From contig NZ_JAJIRO010000003.1 of NCBI RefSeq assembly GCF_025717535.1, positions 372,001 to 436,000 of the forward strand: a DNA stretch of 64,000 nucleotides. Direction: 5' to 3'. The notes under the pieces were generated by a model. It saw nothing but the letters and a program-made list of their open reading frames with translations. It searched no databases and was not told where the DNA came from. Both the position numbers and the translations under genes were made by a program. This document shows, piece after piece, positions 8,767 to 17,019 of this stretch (positions are counted from its first letter, which is position 1; every line of letters begins with the position of its first letter). This DNA is from Paucibacter sp. Y2R2-4 (GTDB taxonomy: Bacteria; Pseudomonadota; Gammaproteobacteria; Burkholderiales; Burkholderiaceae_C).

Positions 8767-8786
8767 GCTTGGCGCAAAGGGAGCGT

Positions 8787-10208
8787 ATGCGCACTGCATC
8801 TGTTCAGCGGGGACGACTCCGGCCGCAGGCTGGGTCGCTGGTTTTTGCTTGGGCCATGACCTTGTTGGTGGCCGGCTGCGCAACGCCGGATACACCGCCG
8901 CCCGCGGCAGTGGCTCAAGCGAATCAGACGGCCGAAGCGCCGCCGCAGGGGCAGGTGTGCCCGGCGGAATTGCCGCCCGATGCCCGTTGCCTGTCAGGTC
9001 AAGACTCGGCGGGTGCCTATTACTGGATTGCCATGCCCAAGGCCTGGAGCGGCGTCTTGGTGCTGCATGCCCACGGCGGGCCGGAGTTGGGGGCGCCCAA
9101 GCCTGAGCGCAGCGCGGAGGATTTGAAGCGCTGGGCCATCATGGTCAAGGCCGGGCATGCTTGGGCGGGTTCCACTTTTCGACAGGGTGGCGTGGCGGTG
9201 CGAGCTGCCGCAGAAGATACCGAACGGCTGCGGCGCCTCTTTGTGCAGCATGTAGCCCGGCCGCAGGTGACCGTGTTGCACGGCCAGTCTTGGGGGGCCA
9301 GCGTGGCGGCCAAGGCGGCCGAGATGTACGCCGCACCGGGGGCGACCCAGCCGGCCTATGACGCGGTGCTGCTCAGCAATGGGGTCTTGGGCGGTGGTAC
9401 GCGCTCCTACGATTTCAGGCTTGATTTGCGCGTGGTCTACCAAGCGCTGTGTGCCAATCATCCCAAGATGGATGAGCCGCAATACCCGCTTTGGATGGGG
9501 CTGCCGCCGGACGCCAAACTGAGTCGTGCGGATCTGGCCGAACGGGCCGAGGCCTGCTTGGGCCTGCGCCAATCGGCCGAGCGCCGCACACCCGAACAAA
9601 CCCAGCGTTTGAAGACCCTGGTCGATGTGATTCGTATCCCCGAATCCTCGGTCTTGGGGCATCTGAATTGGGCGACTTGGCATTTCCAAGATGTGGTGCA
9701 AAAGCGTACGCAGGGGCTCAACCCCTGGGGCAACGTCGGCGCGCAGTACCGGGGCTCGATGGATGATCGCGCGCTCAATGCCGCCGTGGCTCGCTATGCG
9801 GCCGACCCGCAGGCGGTGCAGCACTTTGGCCGAGACAGCGATCCCAATGGCCAAATCGGCGTGCCGGTATTGACGGTTCATGGGGTCCACGACCCGATTG
9901 CTTTTGTCGAGTTGGAAACACAATTCCGCCACACCATGGTGCAAGCCGGACAGGGGCAACGCTTGGTGCAGGTGTTCAGCGACGACAAGGAGCACAGCTA
10001 CTTGAGTGACCCGGTCTACCCGGCTTTGCTGGAGTCATTGTTGGCCTGGGCGAAAGCCGGGGGGGAAGCGCTGAACAAGCCCACGCCGGCCTTGGTGGCT
10101 GAGCGATGCAATCGCTGGGAAGCGCAATTTGGCCCAGGATGTCGGGTTCTCCCCGACTACCGACCGGCAGAACTTGACGCTCGGGTGGTAAAGCGCCAAC
10201 GCCCCTGA
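8787..10208 (+). CDS. alpha/beta-hydrolase lipoprotein
   Basis: 473 residues from an ATG preceded by AAAGGGAG. Residues 20-31 form a lipoprotein signal with lipobox LVAGC (C31). The mature part contains an oxyanion-type HAHGG near residue 94, a nucleophile elbow HGQSWG (S168), an acid in HGVHDP (D369) and a histidine in DDKEHSYL (H403), a full Ser-Asp-His order for alpha/beta hydrolases. It should act in the periplasm as an esterase or peptidase of unknown substrate. It follows the SGNH PEP-CTERM gene by 20 bases, which hints at a joint role in trimming exported polymers. The reading frame stays open upstream, but that part overlaps the previous gene and is not credible. Confidence 0.8.
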   Translation: MRTASVQRGRLRPQAGSLVFAWAMTLLVAGCATPDTPPPAAVAQANQTAEAPPQGQVCPAELPPDARCLSGQDSAGAYYWIAMPKAWSGVLVLHAHGGPELGAPKPERSAEDLKRWAIMVKAGHAWAGSTFRQGGVAVRAAAEDTERLRRLFVQHVARPQVTVLHGQSWGASVAAKAAEMYAAPGATQPAYDAVLLSNGVLGGGTRSYDFRLDLRVVYQALCANHPKMDEPQYPLWMGLPPDAKLSRADLAERAEACLGLRQSAERRTPEQTQRLKTLVDVIRIPESSVLGHLNWATWHFQDVVQKRTQGLNPWGNVGAQYRGSMDDRALNAAVARYAADPQAVQHFGRDSDPNGQIGVPVLTVHGVHDPIAFVELETQFRHTMVQAGQGQRLVQVFSDDKEHSYLSDPVYPALLESLLAWAKAGGEALNKPTPALVAERCNRWEAQFGPGCRVLPDYRPAELDARVVKRQRP

Positions 10209-10231
10209 GCTCAGCGAGCCTTTGGCCTAGA

Positions 10232-10237
10232 TATAAT
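10232..10237 (+). promoter_or_regulatory. -10 box TATAAT upstream of the cytochrome c gene
   Basis: A perfect TATAAT lies 83 bases before the start codon of the membrane cytochrome c. No convincing -35 hexamer lies at the right distance, so this is a partial promoter call. Confidence 0.45.
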
Positions 10238-10319
10238 CTGCCGGTTTTGCGCCCTGCGTTTGTGCGGGGCACAGCCCATCTGTCTGCCATCTCCCTGACG
10301 ACACGCCAACGAGGATTTC

Positions 10320-10877
10320 ATGAGCGCAAACCACGACCAAGCCCAAGCGCACGATCACGCACATGACGAGGCTCATGAGGGCCCGATCAAGACGCCTAAG
10401 CAACTGGCCTGGGCTGTGTTCTTTGCCCTGGTGGTGCCGGTCGTCGTCATCATCATGTTGGCCAACTATGTGACCAGCAATGTCAAGCCTTCGGCCGGTA
10501 CTGAGGCCTTGGAGGCCATGGCCGTGGCAGCGCGCATCCAGCCGGTGGGCTCGATCGAACTGAAAGACCTGAACAACGCTGCCGCACTGAAGACCGGCGA
10601 GCAAGTGTTCCAAGCGCAGTGCTCGGCTTGCCACGCAACCGGCGCTGCCGGTGCTCCTAAGGTTGGCGACCAAGCAGCCTGGGGCCCGCGCGTGAAGACC
10701 GGCTTTGAAGCGCTGCTGAACTCGGCCTTGAAGGGCAAGGGCGCCATGGGCGCACAAGGCGGCGGCGATTTCAGCGATTTCGAAATCTCCCGCGCTGTGG
10801 TGTACATGGCCAACCAAGGCGGTGCCAAGTTTGACGAGCCCAAGGCTCCGGCAGCTGCCGCCTCTGCCGCCAACTGA
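10320..10877 (+). CDS. membrane-anchored monohaem cytochrome c (c5-like)
   Basis: 185 residues. The N terminus is rich in His and Asp (AHDHAHDEAHE), followed by one membrane anchor at ~30-52 and a periplasmic haem domain with C101-S-A-C104-H105. The distal Met is probably in GKGAMGAQGGG. This resembles cytochromes c5/CycB-type carriers that pass electrons to a terminal oxidase. The His-rich tail lies on the cytoplasmic side if the anchor is N-in, and might bind metal. It ends in Ala-rich sequence and is followed by a strong terminator, so it is likely monocistronic. Confidence 0.88.
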   Translation: MSANHDQAQAHDHAHDEAHEGPIKTPKQLAWAVFFALVVPVVVIIMLANYVTSNVKPSAGTEALEAMAVAARIQPVGSIELKDLNNAAALKTGEQVFQAQCSACHATGAAGAPKVGDQAAWGPRVKTGFEALLNSALKGKGAMGAQGGGDFSDFEISRAVVYMANQGGAKFDEPKAPAAAASAAN

Positions 10878-10894
10878 TCCGGCCTCGCCGTCAG

Positions 10895-10925
10895 AAAAAC
10901 CGACCCCAGTGGGTCGGTTTTTTTT
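10895..10925 (+). terminator. intrinsic terminator after the cytochrome c gene
   Basis: A 12-bp stem (AAAAACCGACCC / GGGTCGGTTTTT) with a CAGT loop, continuing into a T run. It follows the cytochrome stop codon by 18 bases. Confidence 0.9.
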
Positions 10926-10975
10926 CGTCTGAAGCCCGGCGATTGGGACGTTATGCTTGCCTCATGTGGAGTTTG

Positions 10976-11785
10976 ATGCACAGAGTGGTCAGCCGGTGGT
11001 GGTGCAAATCGCTATGCGCCGCGCTCTGCTTTTTCAGCCTCGACCTCGCCCATGCGCAGGCCAGCACGGCTGAATCCACTCAGCCGCCCAGCCGGCATTG
11101 GCGTGTTTGTTTGGCGCCGGTTCCCATTCCGCCCTATTTGACGCTGGACGAAAAGCAACCCGGTGTGGCCGAGCGTTTGCTGCTGGACGCCGCCAAACAA
11201 GTGGGTTTGACCATGGCCTTCGAGGTGTACCCGGCCAAGCGCTGTCGGCTGCGACTGGCTCAGGGACAGTCCGATGCCCTGCCGCTGGCCGCAACGGAAA
11301 GCAATTTGCCTGACTTCCAGTTCCCGATGCGAGGGGAGGCGGTCGATACCAGTCGTCGGATTGCCAGCGCTCAGCTGGTTTGGGTCAAGCGCAAGGACTC
11401 GATGTTCGACTGGGATGGTCATCGCGTGCAGGGCTTGGACCCCAGTGCCTTGCTGGTCGGAACGCGAGCCAGTGTGCGCATTGCCACCGATACCTTGAAA
11501 CCCTTGGGGCTGCGCGTCGATGACTCTGCGTTCGATGTGGCGCAACTGCTTCGCAAGCTGCTGGCCCAGCGCATCGATGTGGCAGTGATGCTGCGCGAAG
11601 AAGCCCAGGCTCAATTGCCCGACCCTGGGCGCCAGGCCTTGCAGATTGTGCCCATCCCCTTGCTGAACAGCGACTTCTATCTGGGCATTCGTTCCGGTCT
11701 GCCGGCCGAGCGGCAGGCCCAGGCCGAAGCCTGGTGGGACGCCATCGGCAAGTTGCGCGACAAGCCAGAGTATCGGCCGCGTTAG
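10976..11785 (+). CDS. periplasmic solute-binding protein, family 3-like
   Basis: About 269 residues. Residues 1-27 are a signal peptide ending in LAHAQAS. The mature protein resembles family 3 (amino-acid-type) binding proteins: PPYLTLDEKQPGVAERLLLDAA near the N terminus and a later LRKLLAQRIDVAVMLREE segment. No matching ABC permease is next to it; the ABC genes at 11819-13566 converge and are of the exporter type, so it may be an orphan receptor or a signalling input. The start is uncertain: this ATG has GGAG only four bases away, and another ATG lies four codons upstream without a ribosome site. Confidence 0.72.
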   Translation: MHRVVSRWWCKSLCAALCFFSLDLAHAQASTAESTQPPSRHWRVCLAPVPIPPYLTLDEKQPGVAERLLLDAAKQVGLTMAFEVYPAKRCRLRLAQGQSDALPLAATESNLPDFQFPMRGEAVDTSRRIASAQLVWVKRKDSMFDWDGHRVQGLDPSALLVGTRASVRIATDTLKPLGLRVDDSAFDVAQLLRKLLAQRIDVAVMLREEAQAQLPDPGRQALQIVPIPLLNSDFYLGIRSGLPAERQAQAEAWWDAIGKLRDKPEYRPR

Positions 11786-11818
11786 CGCAAGACTGCGGGT
11801 CGGGGCCGACCGTTGCCC

Positions 11819-12583
11819 TCAGAAATGCCCTAGCACCCCGAGTTGGCGGGCGCGGCCTGAGGCCCATTGGAATACGGTGGCGCCCAGCAGCAGATAGATC
11901 AGGCTGTTCAAGCCAACGAGGGCCCAGCTGAGCAGTTCGGGCTGGACGCCGGCCGCCATGGCCCGCGCCGCAGCGGCGCTCAGTGCATAGGGCAGCGCTG
12001 CCCAGCCGTTGATGGGGTAGGCCGGCAAGGCCACCAAGCCCATCACCACCGGGTAGCTGGCCACCATCAGCAATTCGCCGCGCTTGACCATCAACATGGC
12101 GCCGGCCAGTGCAAAGCTGACGCCGACCAAGGCGGGTGCACCCGCCAAGGCCATGGCCAAGACGCCGACGCTGAAATGAACCCGGCCCTCGGTGAGCCCA
12201 ACAATCAAGGCCAGAGTCAGCGCCGTCAGCAACAAGCTGCTCATCAGCGACAGGCCGCAGCGCAGCGCCAAGAGGCTGCGCAAAGGTAGCGGCGCCAGGC
12301 TCAGCTGTTCCAGCGTGCGTTGCTCGGTTTCTTGCTGAATGTCTTTGCAGATGCCATGCGTGGCCGAACTGGCAAACAGCCAAACTGCGAAGCCGACGAT
12401 CAGCCCGTCCGCACCGCCTTGATCCAAGCTTTGGCCGCTGGCCTTCAGCACGGCCAGCAAGAGCCCGCCGAACAAGGACAACATAAAGCCCAGGCCGAGC
12501 AGGGTCTCGACCCAATAGCGACGTGCCAGCCAAACGCTGCGCCGCATTTCGTTGACGAGGTGGGCGATCCAGGGCGTGCTCAT
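11819..12583 (-). CDS. ABC transporter permease, ABC-2/CcmB-like exporter subunit
   Basis: 254 residues with about six hydrophobic helices (near 25-45, 58-75, 105-130, 135-160, 170-190 and 225-245). It has a cytosolic loop after the second helix (HGICKDIQQETEQRTLEQLSL fragment) resembling the coupling region of CcmB and ABC-2 permeases. Its ATG overlaps the stop of the ATPase gene as ATGA, so the two subunits are translationally coupled and form an export complex. The substrate is unknown. It converges with the solute-binding protein gene, separated by 33 bases. Confidence 0.8.
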   Translation of the reverse strand: MSTPWIAHLVNEMRRSVWLARRYWVETLLGLGFMLSLFGGLLLAVLKASGQSLDQGGADGLIVGFAVWLFASSATHGICKDIQQETEQRTLEQLSLAPLPLRSLLALRCGLSLMSSLLLTALTLALIVGLTEGRVHFSVGVLAMALAGAPALVGVSFALAGAMLMVKRGELLMVASYPVVMGLVALPAYPINGWAALPYALSAAAARAMAAGVQPELLSWALVGLNSLIYLLLGATVFQWASGRARQLGVLGHF

Positions 12584-13566
12584 GGCTGCACCTCGTCCAA
12601 GCGCTGCGGCAGTGATTCCAGCAGGCGCAAATAGTGTTCGCGCAAATCAATCGGGCGCAGATCGATGGCTTTGCAGGCCGGTAACTCGGCGCGCCAAGCG
12701 TCCAGCAGGGCGCAGGCTTCGGCATGGTCCCGCAATGGCAGCTGGCCAATGCCTTCGGCATCGGTTTGCCATTGGCGTCCGCTCAGCCAAGCGGGTAGGG
12801 CGGGCAGGCCGGCGCTGCCGGCTTGCAGCCGCAGCTGGTAATGGTGTTCTTGCTGGACAAAACGTTGGCGCGGCCCATCGAAGACTTTTTGCCCCTGGCG
12901 GATGCAGACGATGCGGCCGCACAGCCGTTCGATGAAGTGCAGATCGTGCGAGCTTAGCAAGAAGCTCATGCCTTGCGCCGTACCGTGCCGCAGCAAGGCC
13001 TGCAGGCGCTCCACGCCCTCCAGATCGAGCCCGAGCGTCGGTTCATCCAGCAGCGCCAGCGTGGGTTTGTGGATCAAGGCGCCCAGCAGCGCCGCGCGCA
13101 GCTTGTTGCCGGTGGAGAGCTGACGCAGCGGCGCATGAACATCCGGCAGGTCCAACAAGTCGGCCAAGGTCTTGAAGTGCACCGGGTCGAAGCGAGCTTC
13201 GCGCAAGCCGCAGAAGTAACGTGCATTTTCCAGGGTGCTCAGACGCTCATAGGCCGCGCCGCGCCCTTCCAGCAAGGCGCCGATTTCGCGCAAGTGGCGG
13301 CCAGGCTCGCCCGCTGCCATCCAGGGGCCTTGGCGCCAGGCCATCTGCCCGCTATCGGCCTTGCACAAGCCGGTCAAGAGCTTGATCAGCGTGGTCTTGC
13401 CTGAGCCATTGGGGCCGAGCAGACCGACCATCTCGCCGGGCTGCAGTTGCAGCGAAAAATCCTGCAGAGCTGCGACTTGATGCTCGCCTCGGCGATAGGT
13501 CTTGCTGGCTTGCTGCAGTTGCAGCAGCACCTCGCTGGCTGTGGAGTTGGGGTGTTCACTGCTCAT
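12580..13566 (-). CDS. ABC transporter ATP-binding protein (exporter type)
   Basis: 328 residues. Walker A is GPNGSGKT (51-58), the signature is LSTGNK near residue 145 and Walker B is LALLDEPTLGLD near residue 165, with an H-loop in LLSSHDLHF. The ~120-residue C-terminal extension after the core is typical of DrrA/CcmA-like ATPases that drive ABC-2 permeases. It pairs with the permease through an ATGA overlap. The signature has N-K in place of the usual Q-R/Q-K after LSTG, seen in some exporter ATPases. Substrate not predictable: drug, lipid or polymer export are all possible. Confidence 0.88.
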   Translation of the reverse strand: MSSEHPNSTASEVLLQLQQASKTYRRGEHQVAALQDFSLQLQPGEMVGLLGPNGSGKTTLIKLLTGLCKADSGQMAWRQGPWMAAGEPGRHLREIGALLEGRGAAYERLSTLENARYFCGLREARFDPVHFKTLADLLDLPDVHAPLRQLSTGNKLRAALLGALIHKPTLALLDEPTLGLDLEGVERLQALLRHGTAQGMSFLLSSHDLHFIERLCGRIVCIRQGQKVFDGPRQRFVQQEHHYQLRLQAGSAGLPALPAWLSGRQWQTDAEGIGQLPLRDHAEACALLDAWRAELPACKAIDLRPIDLREHYLRLLESLPQRLDEVQP

Positions 13567-13663
13567 GCGCCCATGCTAGAGACGCATGTCGATTGACGGT
13601 AGAGGCGTGGGATGAACTGCCGCCGCTTGTGTTGAATGGCTGCCCGCGGCGTTGAGCGGTGGC

Positions 13664-14233
13664 TCAGGCTTGTTGAACTGCCGTGGCGGCCTTGGGCTGT
13701 AGCTGAAAGCCATAGCGCACCTGTAGCGCCGCCCAAGTGCTGGTCTGCGGCGACCACAGACCGGCTTCCACGGCTTCGGCGGCCAAGCCCATGTCCATGC
13801 TGTGCACCAGGCCCAACACCAGCTGCCCCTGCCATTCGCAGGCCAGGAACAGCCGGTCGGCTTCGTCCAGCCAAACGCTTTCTACCCGTGCGGCGCCGCC
13901 GTTATGGCTGAACACCAAAGGCGCCCAAGCGGCGCCCCGAGGATCGGCGTTCAAGCGCCAGATGTGTGGTGCGGCTTCCAGCTGCACATAAACCCGCTGC
14001 GGGCCGTTTTGAAAAAACCAGCAGCCCGCCTCATCCACCGCGTAATTGCGCTCAATGAACTGGCGCAGCTTCTCATGCGTGATGCGGCTGCCCTTGACTT
14101 GCGGGAAGGGGCCGGCCGCTTGGATGCGATCGTCGCGCATATACCAATCGCCTCGGGCATCCAAGGCCAGCCAGCCGTAGCAGTGCGGCACATTCGGCCA
14201 TTTCTTCAAGGCCGCTTCGACGATTGCATCCAT
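13664..14233 (-). CDS. conserved hypothetical protein with a PNVPHCYGW motif
   Basis: 189 residues, cytoplasmic, beginning MDAIVEAALKKWPNVPHCYG. The N-terminal ~115 residues (KGSRITHEKLRQFIERNYA, WFFQNGPQRVYVQLE) match a DUF family I recall as common in Burkholderiales, though I am not sure of its number. No catalytic motif is obvious. It lies 25 bases downstream of the YheT-like hydrolase and is the last gene of the ilvE group. The chosen ATG removes an implausible 69-residue extension that overlaps the hydrolase gene. Confidence 0.75.
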   Translation of the reverse strand: MDAIVEAALKKWPNVPHCYGWLALDARGDWYMRDDRIQAAGPFPQVKGSRITHEKLRQFIERNYAVDEAGCWFFQNGPQRVYVQLEAAPHIWRLNADPRGAAWAPLVFSHNGGAARVESVWLDEADRLFLACEWQGQLVLGLVHSMDMGLAAEAVEAGLWSPQTSTWAALQVRYGFQLQPKAATAVQQA

Positions 14234-14258
14234 GCGCGCAGTGTAGGGGGGTGACGCT

Positions 14259-15254
14259 TCAGAGCGAGCGTGCCAGCCAGTCGCAAACCTGCTCCGGCAT
14301 GCCAAAGACATGGCCGGGCGGGCGCCCTTGGGCAAAGCCGACATGGCCGCCTTGCGCGGGTTGCCACAGGGTGACGTAGGCGCTGGCGTCTTGGGGTCGC
14401 GGCAGGCAGTCGGCCGGCACAAAGGGATCGTTGCGGGCATTCAGCACCAGGGCTGGCATGCGGATGCGCTTCAGGTGCGGCTTGGCCGAGGCGCGGCTCC
14501 AGTAGTCTTCGGTATTGCGAAAACCATGCAGCGGCGCGGTGAAGAGATTGTCGAACTCGTAGAGATCGCGGGCCGCGCGCAGGCGCTCGCCGTCGAAGAG
14601 GCCGGGGTGTTGTTCCAGTTTCTTCAGCGCCTTGGGCACCATGGTCTTGAGGAACATGCGGGTGTAAAGCAAGCGGTTGACGCCGCTGCCGATGGCGTGG
14701 CCCGCCGCCGCCAGGTCCACCGGCGAGCAGATCGAGCAGATGGCGCGGGCGGTGGCCGAGGCGCTTTGCCCATGCTCTTGCGCCCAACGCAGCAGCGCAT
14801 TGCCGCCCAGCGAGACGCCGGCTGCCAGCAGCGGGCCGCTGTGCAATGCTTTGAAGCGCGCCAGCATCCAGCCCACTTCTTCAAAGTCGCCTGAGTGATA
14901 GGCGCGCGGCGCCAGATTCAGCTCGCCCGAGCAGCCGCGGAAATGCGGCAGCGCAAAGGCCCAACCGCGCGAGCGTGCCACCGTGGCAAAGGCTTGGGAG
15001 GAATGGCTTTCGGAGCTGCCCTCCAGGCCGTGAAAGAGCACCAGCAAGGGCCGCTCGACCTCGCCCTGGTCGGGGTAGTCCAGCCAATCGACGTCGACAA
15101 AATCGCCATCCGGCGTGTCCCAGCGCTCACGCCGGAAGCTCAGCGCAGGCCCGCCGTTATGGCGAGAGAACAGCGCGGGCCAGATGGTTTGCGCATGGCC
15201 GCCGGGCAACCAACGGGGGGCTTGGTACTGCATCACTCGGGCGGATCGCTGCAT
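14259..15254 (-). CDS. alpha/beta-fold hydrolase, YheT family
   Basis: 331 residues close to E. coli YheT in length and motifs: WLPGGHAQTIWP near the N terminus, LVLFHGLEGSSES as the oxyanion loop, PHFRGCSGE, the nucleophile elbow AAGVSLGGN near residue 145, NARNDPFVP for the acid and QGGHVGF for the histidine. YheT proteins are probably esterases or lipases of unknown substrate. It is in a minus-strand cluster with the NTF2-like gene upstream (39 bases) and the PNVPHCYGW protein downstream. An in-frame ATG seven codons in is an equally possible start. Confidence 0.88.
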   Translation of the reverse strand: MQRSARVMQYQAPRWLPGGHAQTIWPALFSRHNGGPALSFRRERWDTPDGDFVDVDWLDYPDQGEVERPLLVLFHGLEGSSESHSSQAFATVARSRGWAFALPHFRGCSGELNLAPRAYHSGDFEEVGWMLARFKALHSGPLLAAGVSLGGNALLRWAQEHGQSASATARAICSICSPVDLAAAGHAIGSGVNRLLYTRMFLKTMVPKALKKLEQHPGLFDGERLRAARDLYEFDNLFTAPLHGFRNTEDYWSRASAKPHLKRIRMPALVLNARNDPFVPADCLPRPQDASAYVTLWQPAQGGHVGFAQGRPPGHVFGMPEQVCDWLARSL

Positions 15255-15293
15255 GCGGGGAGGGCGCGAGGCGCCATCAGCGCCCCGAAAGAA

Positions 15294-15743
15294 TCAATGC
15301 AAAGTGGCCGGCTCTTCCACCACTTCTTGGATGTCGTGGGCGGTGCCGGGACTGGCATGGTGCACCACCATGCGCCAGCCAAAGGCGGTTTTCAGATACA
15401 CATTGGTGGCAATCACCCAAGCGCTTTGCTGGCCGTCCGCGCCTTCGACGATGACGCGCTCCAGCACCTGATGGATGGCGGTTTCGCCGGTGTGAATGCG
15501 CCGCACCCGCTCAGGCGTGACCGCGATGGCGCCTTGCGCAAACACCACTTCAAAGGCGGCGCGAATCGCACCCATGCCCACCACGCGAGGCCCACCGGGG
15601 TGGACGCAGGAGATCTCCTCGTCCTCGGCCCAGATGGCCATCAGCCGACTCAGATCGGCCTGCTGCAGCGCTTCGTAAAACTGCGCTTCCGTGTCCTCGG
15701 GGGAGGACAACAGAGCGGCGGCTTGGGCTTTGCTGCGCTGCAT
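15294..15743 (-). CDS. SnoaL/NTF2-like family protein
   Basis: 149 residues with a cone-shaped NTF2-like fold predicted from FYEALQQADLSRLMAIWAED, SCVHPGGPRVVGMGAIRAAF and WRMVVHHASPG, the usual blocks of SnoaL_3/DUF4440-type proteins. Members are isomerases, dehydratases or ketosteroid-type binders, or only bind ligands; the substrate is unknown. It starts two bases after the stop of the zinc-finger gene, without its own ribosome site, so it is likely coupled to it. Confidence 0.8.
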   Translation of the reverse strand: MQRSKAQAAALLSSPEDTEAQFYEALQQADLSRLMAIWAEDEEISCVHPGGPRVVGMGAIRAAFEVVFAQGAIAVTPERVRRIHTGETAIHQVLERVIVEGADGQQSAWVIATNVYLKTAFGWRMVVHHASPGTAHDIQEVVEEPATLH

Positions 15744-15744
15744 T

Positions 15745-15951
15745 TCAGTGGTGGCTGTGTAGCACTTCACCAGCCTTGAGCTGATAGACGGTGCCGCAGT
15801 AGGGGCACTTGCCGCCGCCTTCGTGGGTGACGTCGATGAAGACCTTGGGGTGGCTGCTCCACAAGCTCATCTTGGGGTTGGGGCAGGCCACCACGCCAGG
15901 GCCTTGCACGTCGGCGGCAGTGACTTCAACAACAGATTGGGTATTGCTCAT
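15745..15951 (-). CDS. small CHCC zinc-finger protein (NDUFS6-like)
   Basis: 68 residues. C23, H34, C49 and C52 give the CHCC pattern of the zinc-finger domain found in the mitochondrial complex I subunit NDUFS6 and in stand-alone bacterial proteins (VACPNPKMSLWSSHPKVFI, then GKCPYCGTVYQL). The tail LHSHH adds histidines. Bacterial versions are often next to ilvE in Burkholderiales, as here, 40 bases downstream. Role unknown; zinc binding is expected. Confidence 0.87.
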   Translation of the reverse strand: MSNTQSVVEVTAADVQGPGVVACPNPKMSLWSSHPKVFIDVTHEGGGKCPYCGTVYQLKAGEVLHSHH

Positions 15952-15991
15952 TGGGGGCTTTCGATACAGACAGGGCGGGAGCTGACGCGGT

Positions 15992-16915
15992 TTAAACCAG
16001 GGTCAGCCAGTGCGCATACTTGGGGTTGCGGCCATTGACGATGTCAAAGAACGCAGTTTGGATTTTCTCGGTGATGGGGCCGCGCGAACCCGAGCCCAGC
16101 TCGATGCGGTCCAGCTCGCGGATGGGGGTCACTTCGGCGGCGGTGCCGGTGAAGAAGGCTTCGTCGCAGATATAGACCTCATCGCGGGTGATGCGTTTTT
16201 CCACCAGCTTGAGCCCTAGGTCTTCGCAGATGTGGAAGATGGTGTTGCGGGTGATGCCGTTCAAGGCACCGGCCGACAGATCGGGGGTGTAGACCACGCC
16301 GTTCTTGATGACGAAGAGGTTCTCGCCCGCGCCTTCGGAGACAAAGCCCGAGGCATCCAGCAGCATGGCTTCGTCGTAGCCGTCGTCCGTGGCTTCCATG
16401 TTCGCCAGGATGGAGTTGGTGTAGTTGCTCACCGTCTTGGCCTGCGTCATCGTGATGTTGACGTGGTGGCGGGTGTAGCTGCTGGTCTTGACGCGGATGC
16501 CGCGCTTCATGCCCTCTTCGCCGAGGTAAGCCCCCCAGGCCCAGGCCGCCACCATCAGGTGGATCTTGTTGCCCTTGGGGCTGACGCCCAGCTTTTCGGA
16601 GCCGATCCAGGTCAGCGGGCGCAGGTAGCAGCTTTCCAGCTGGTTGGCGCGCACCACTTCTTTTTGCGCCTCGGCGATCTGCTCATGCGTGAAGGGGATC
16701 TTCATGCGCAGGATCTTGGCGCTGTTGAGCAAACGCTCGGTGTGCTCTTTCAGGCGGAAGATGGCCGGGCCTTTGTCGGTCTTGTAGGCGCGCACGCCTT
16801 CGAAGGCACCGCAGCCGTAATGCAGGGTGTGGCTCAGCACATGGATCTTGGCGTCGCGCCATTCCACCAGTTCGCCGTCCATCCAAATCTTGCCGTCGCG
16901 GTCGTCCAAAGACAT
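15992..16915 (-). CDS. ilvE: branched-chain amino-acid aminotransferase
   Basis: 307 residues, the normal IlvE length. This PLP fold-IV enzyme transfers amino groups between glutamate and the 2-oxo acids of Leu, Ile and Val. Visible motifs are HVLSHTLHYGCGAFEGVRAY near residue 28, the PLP lysine K160 in MTQAKTVSNY, and SEGAGENLF and GITRNT in the C-terminal half. The ATG is preceded by AAGGAG at seven bases and is preferred over an ATG six codons upstream. It heads a minus-strand group with the CHCC zinc finger, the NTF2-like protein, the YheT hydrolase and the PNVPHCYGW protein. Confidence 0.95.
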   Translation of the reverse strand: MSLDDRDGKIWMDGELVEWRDAKIHVLSHTLHYGCGAFEGVRAYKTDKGPAIFRLKEHTERLLNSAKILRMKIPFTHEQIAEAQKEVVRANQLESCYLRPLTWIGSEKLGVSPKGNKIHLMVAAWAWGAYLGEEGMKRGIRVKTSSYTRHHVNITMTQAKTVSNYTNSILANMEATDDGYDEAMLLDASGFVSEGAGENLFVIKNGVVYTPDLSAGALNGITRNTIFHICEDLGLKLVEKRITRDEVYICDEAFFTGTAAEVTPIRELDRIELGSGSRGPITEKIQTAFFDIVNGRNPKYAHWLTLV

Positions 16916-17019
16916 AAGGCTCTCCTTGCCCAAATAAAAGCTTGCTGAGCGCTCTTGGCCGCGGCCAGCATTGAATGGGTGCCAATTCTAGCGGCCAGGC
17001 CCTGCGGGGCCGGGCTTTC

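Noticed and set aside
8634-8786. Extension of the lipoprotein hydrolase into the PEP-CTERM gene
   Set aside because: Overlaps coding sequence of the previous gene, lacks a ribosome site, and would remove the lipoprotein signal.
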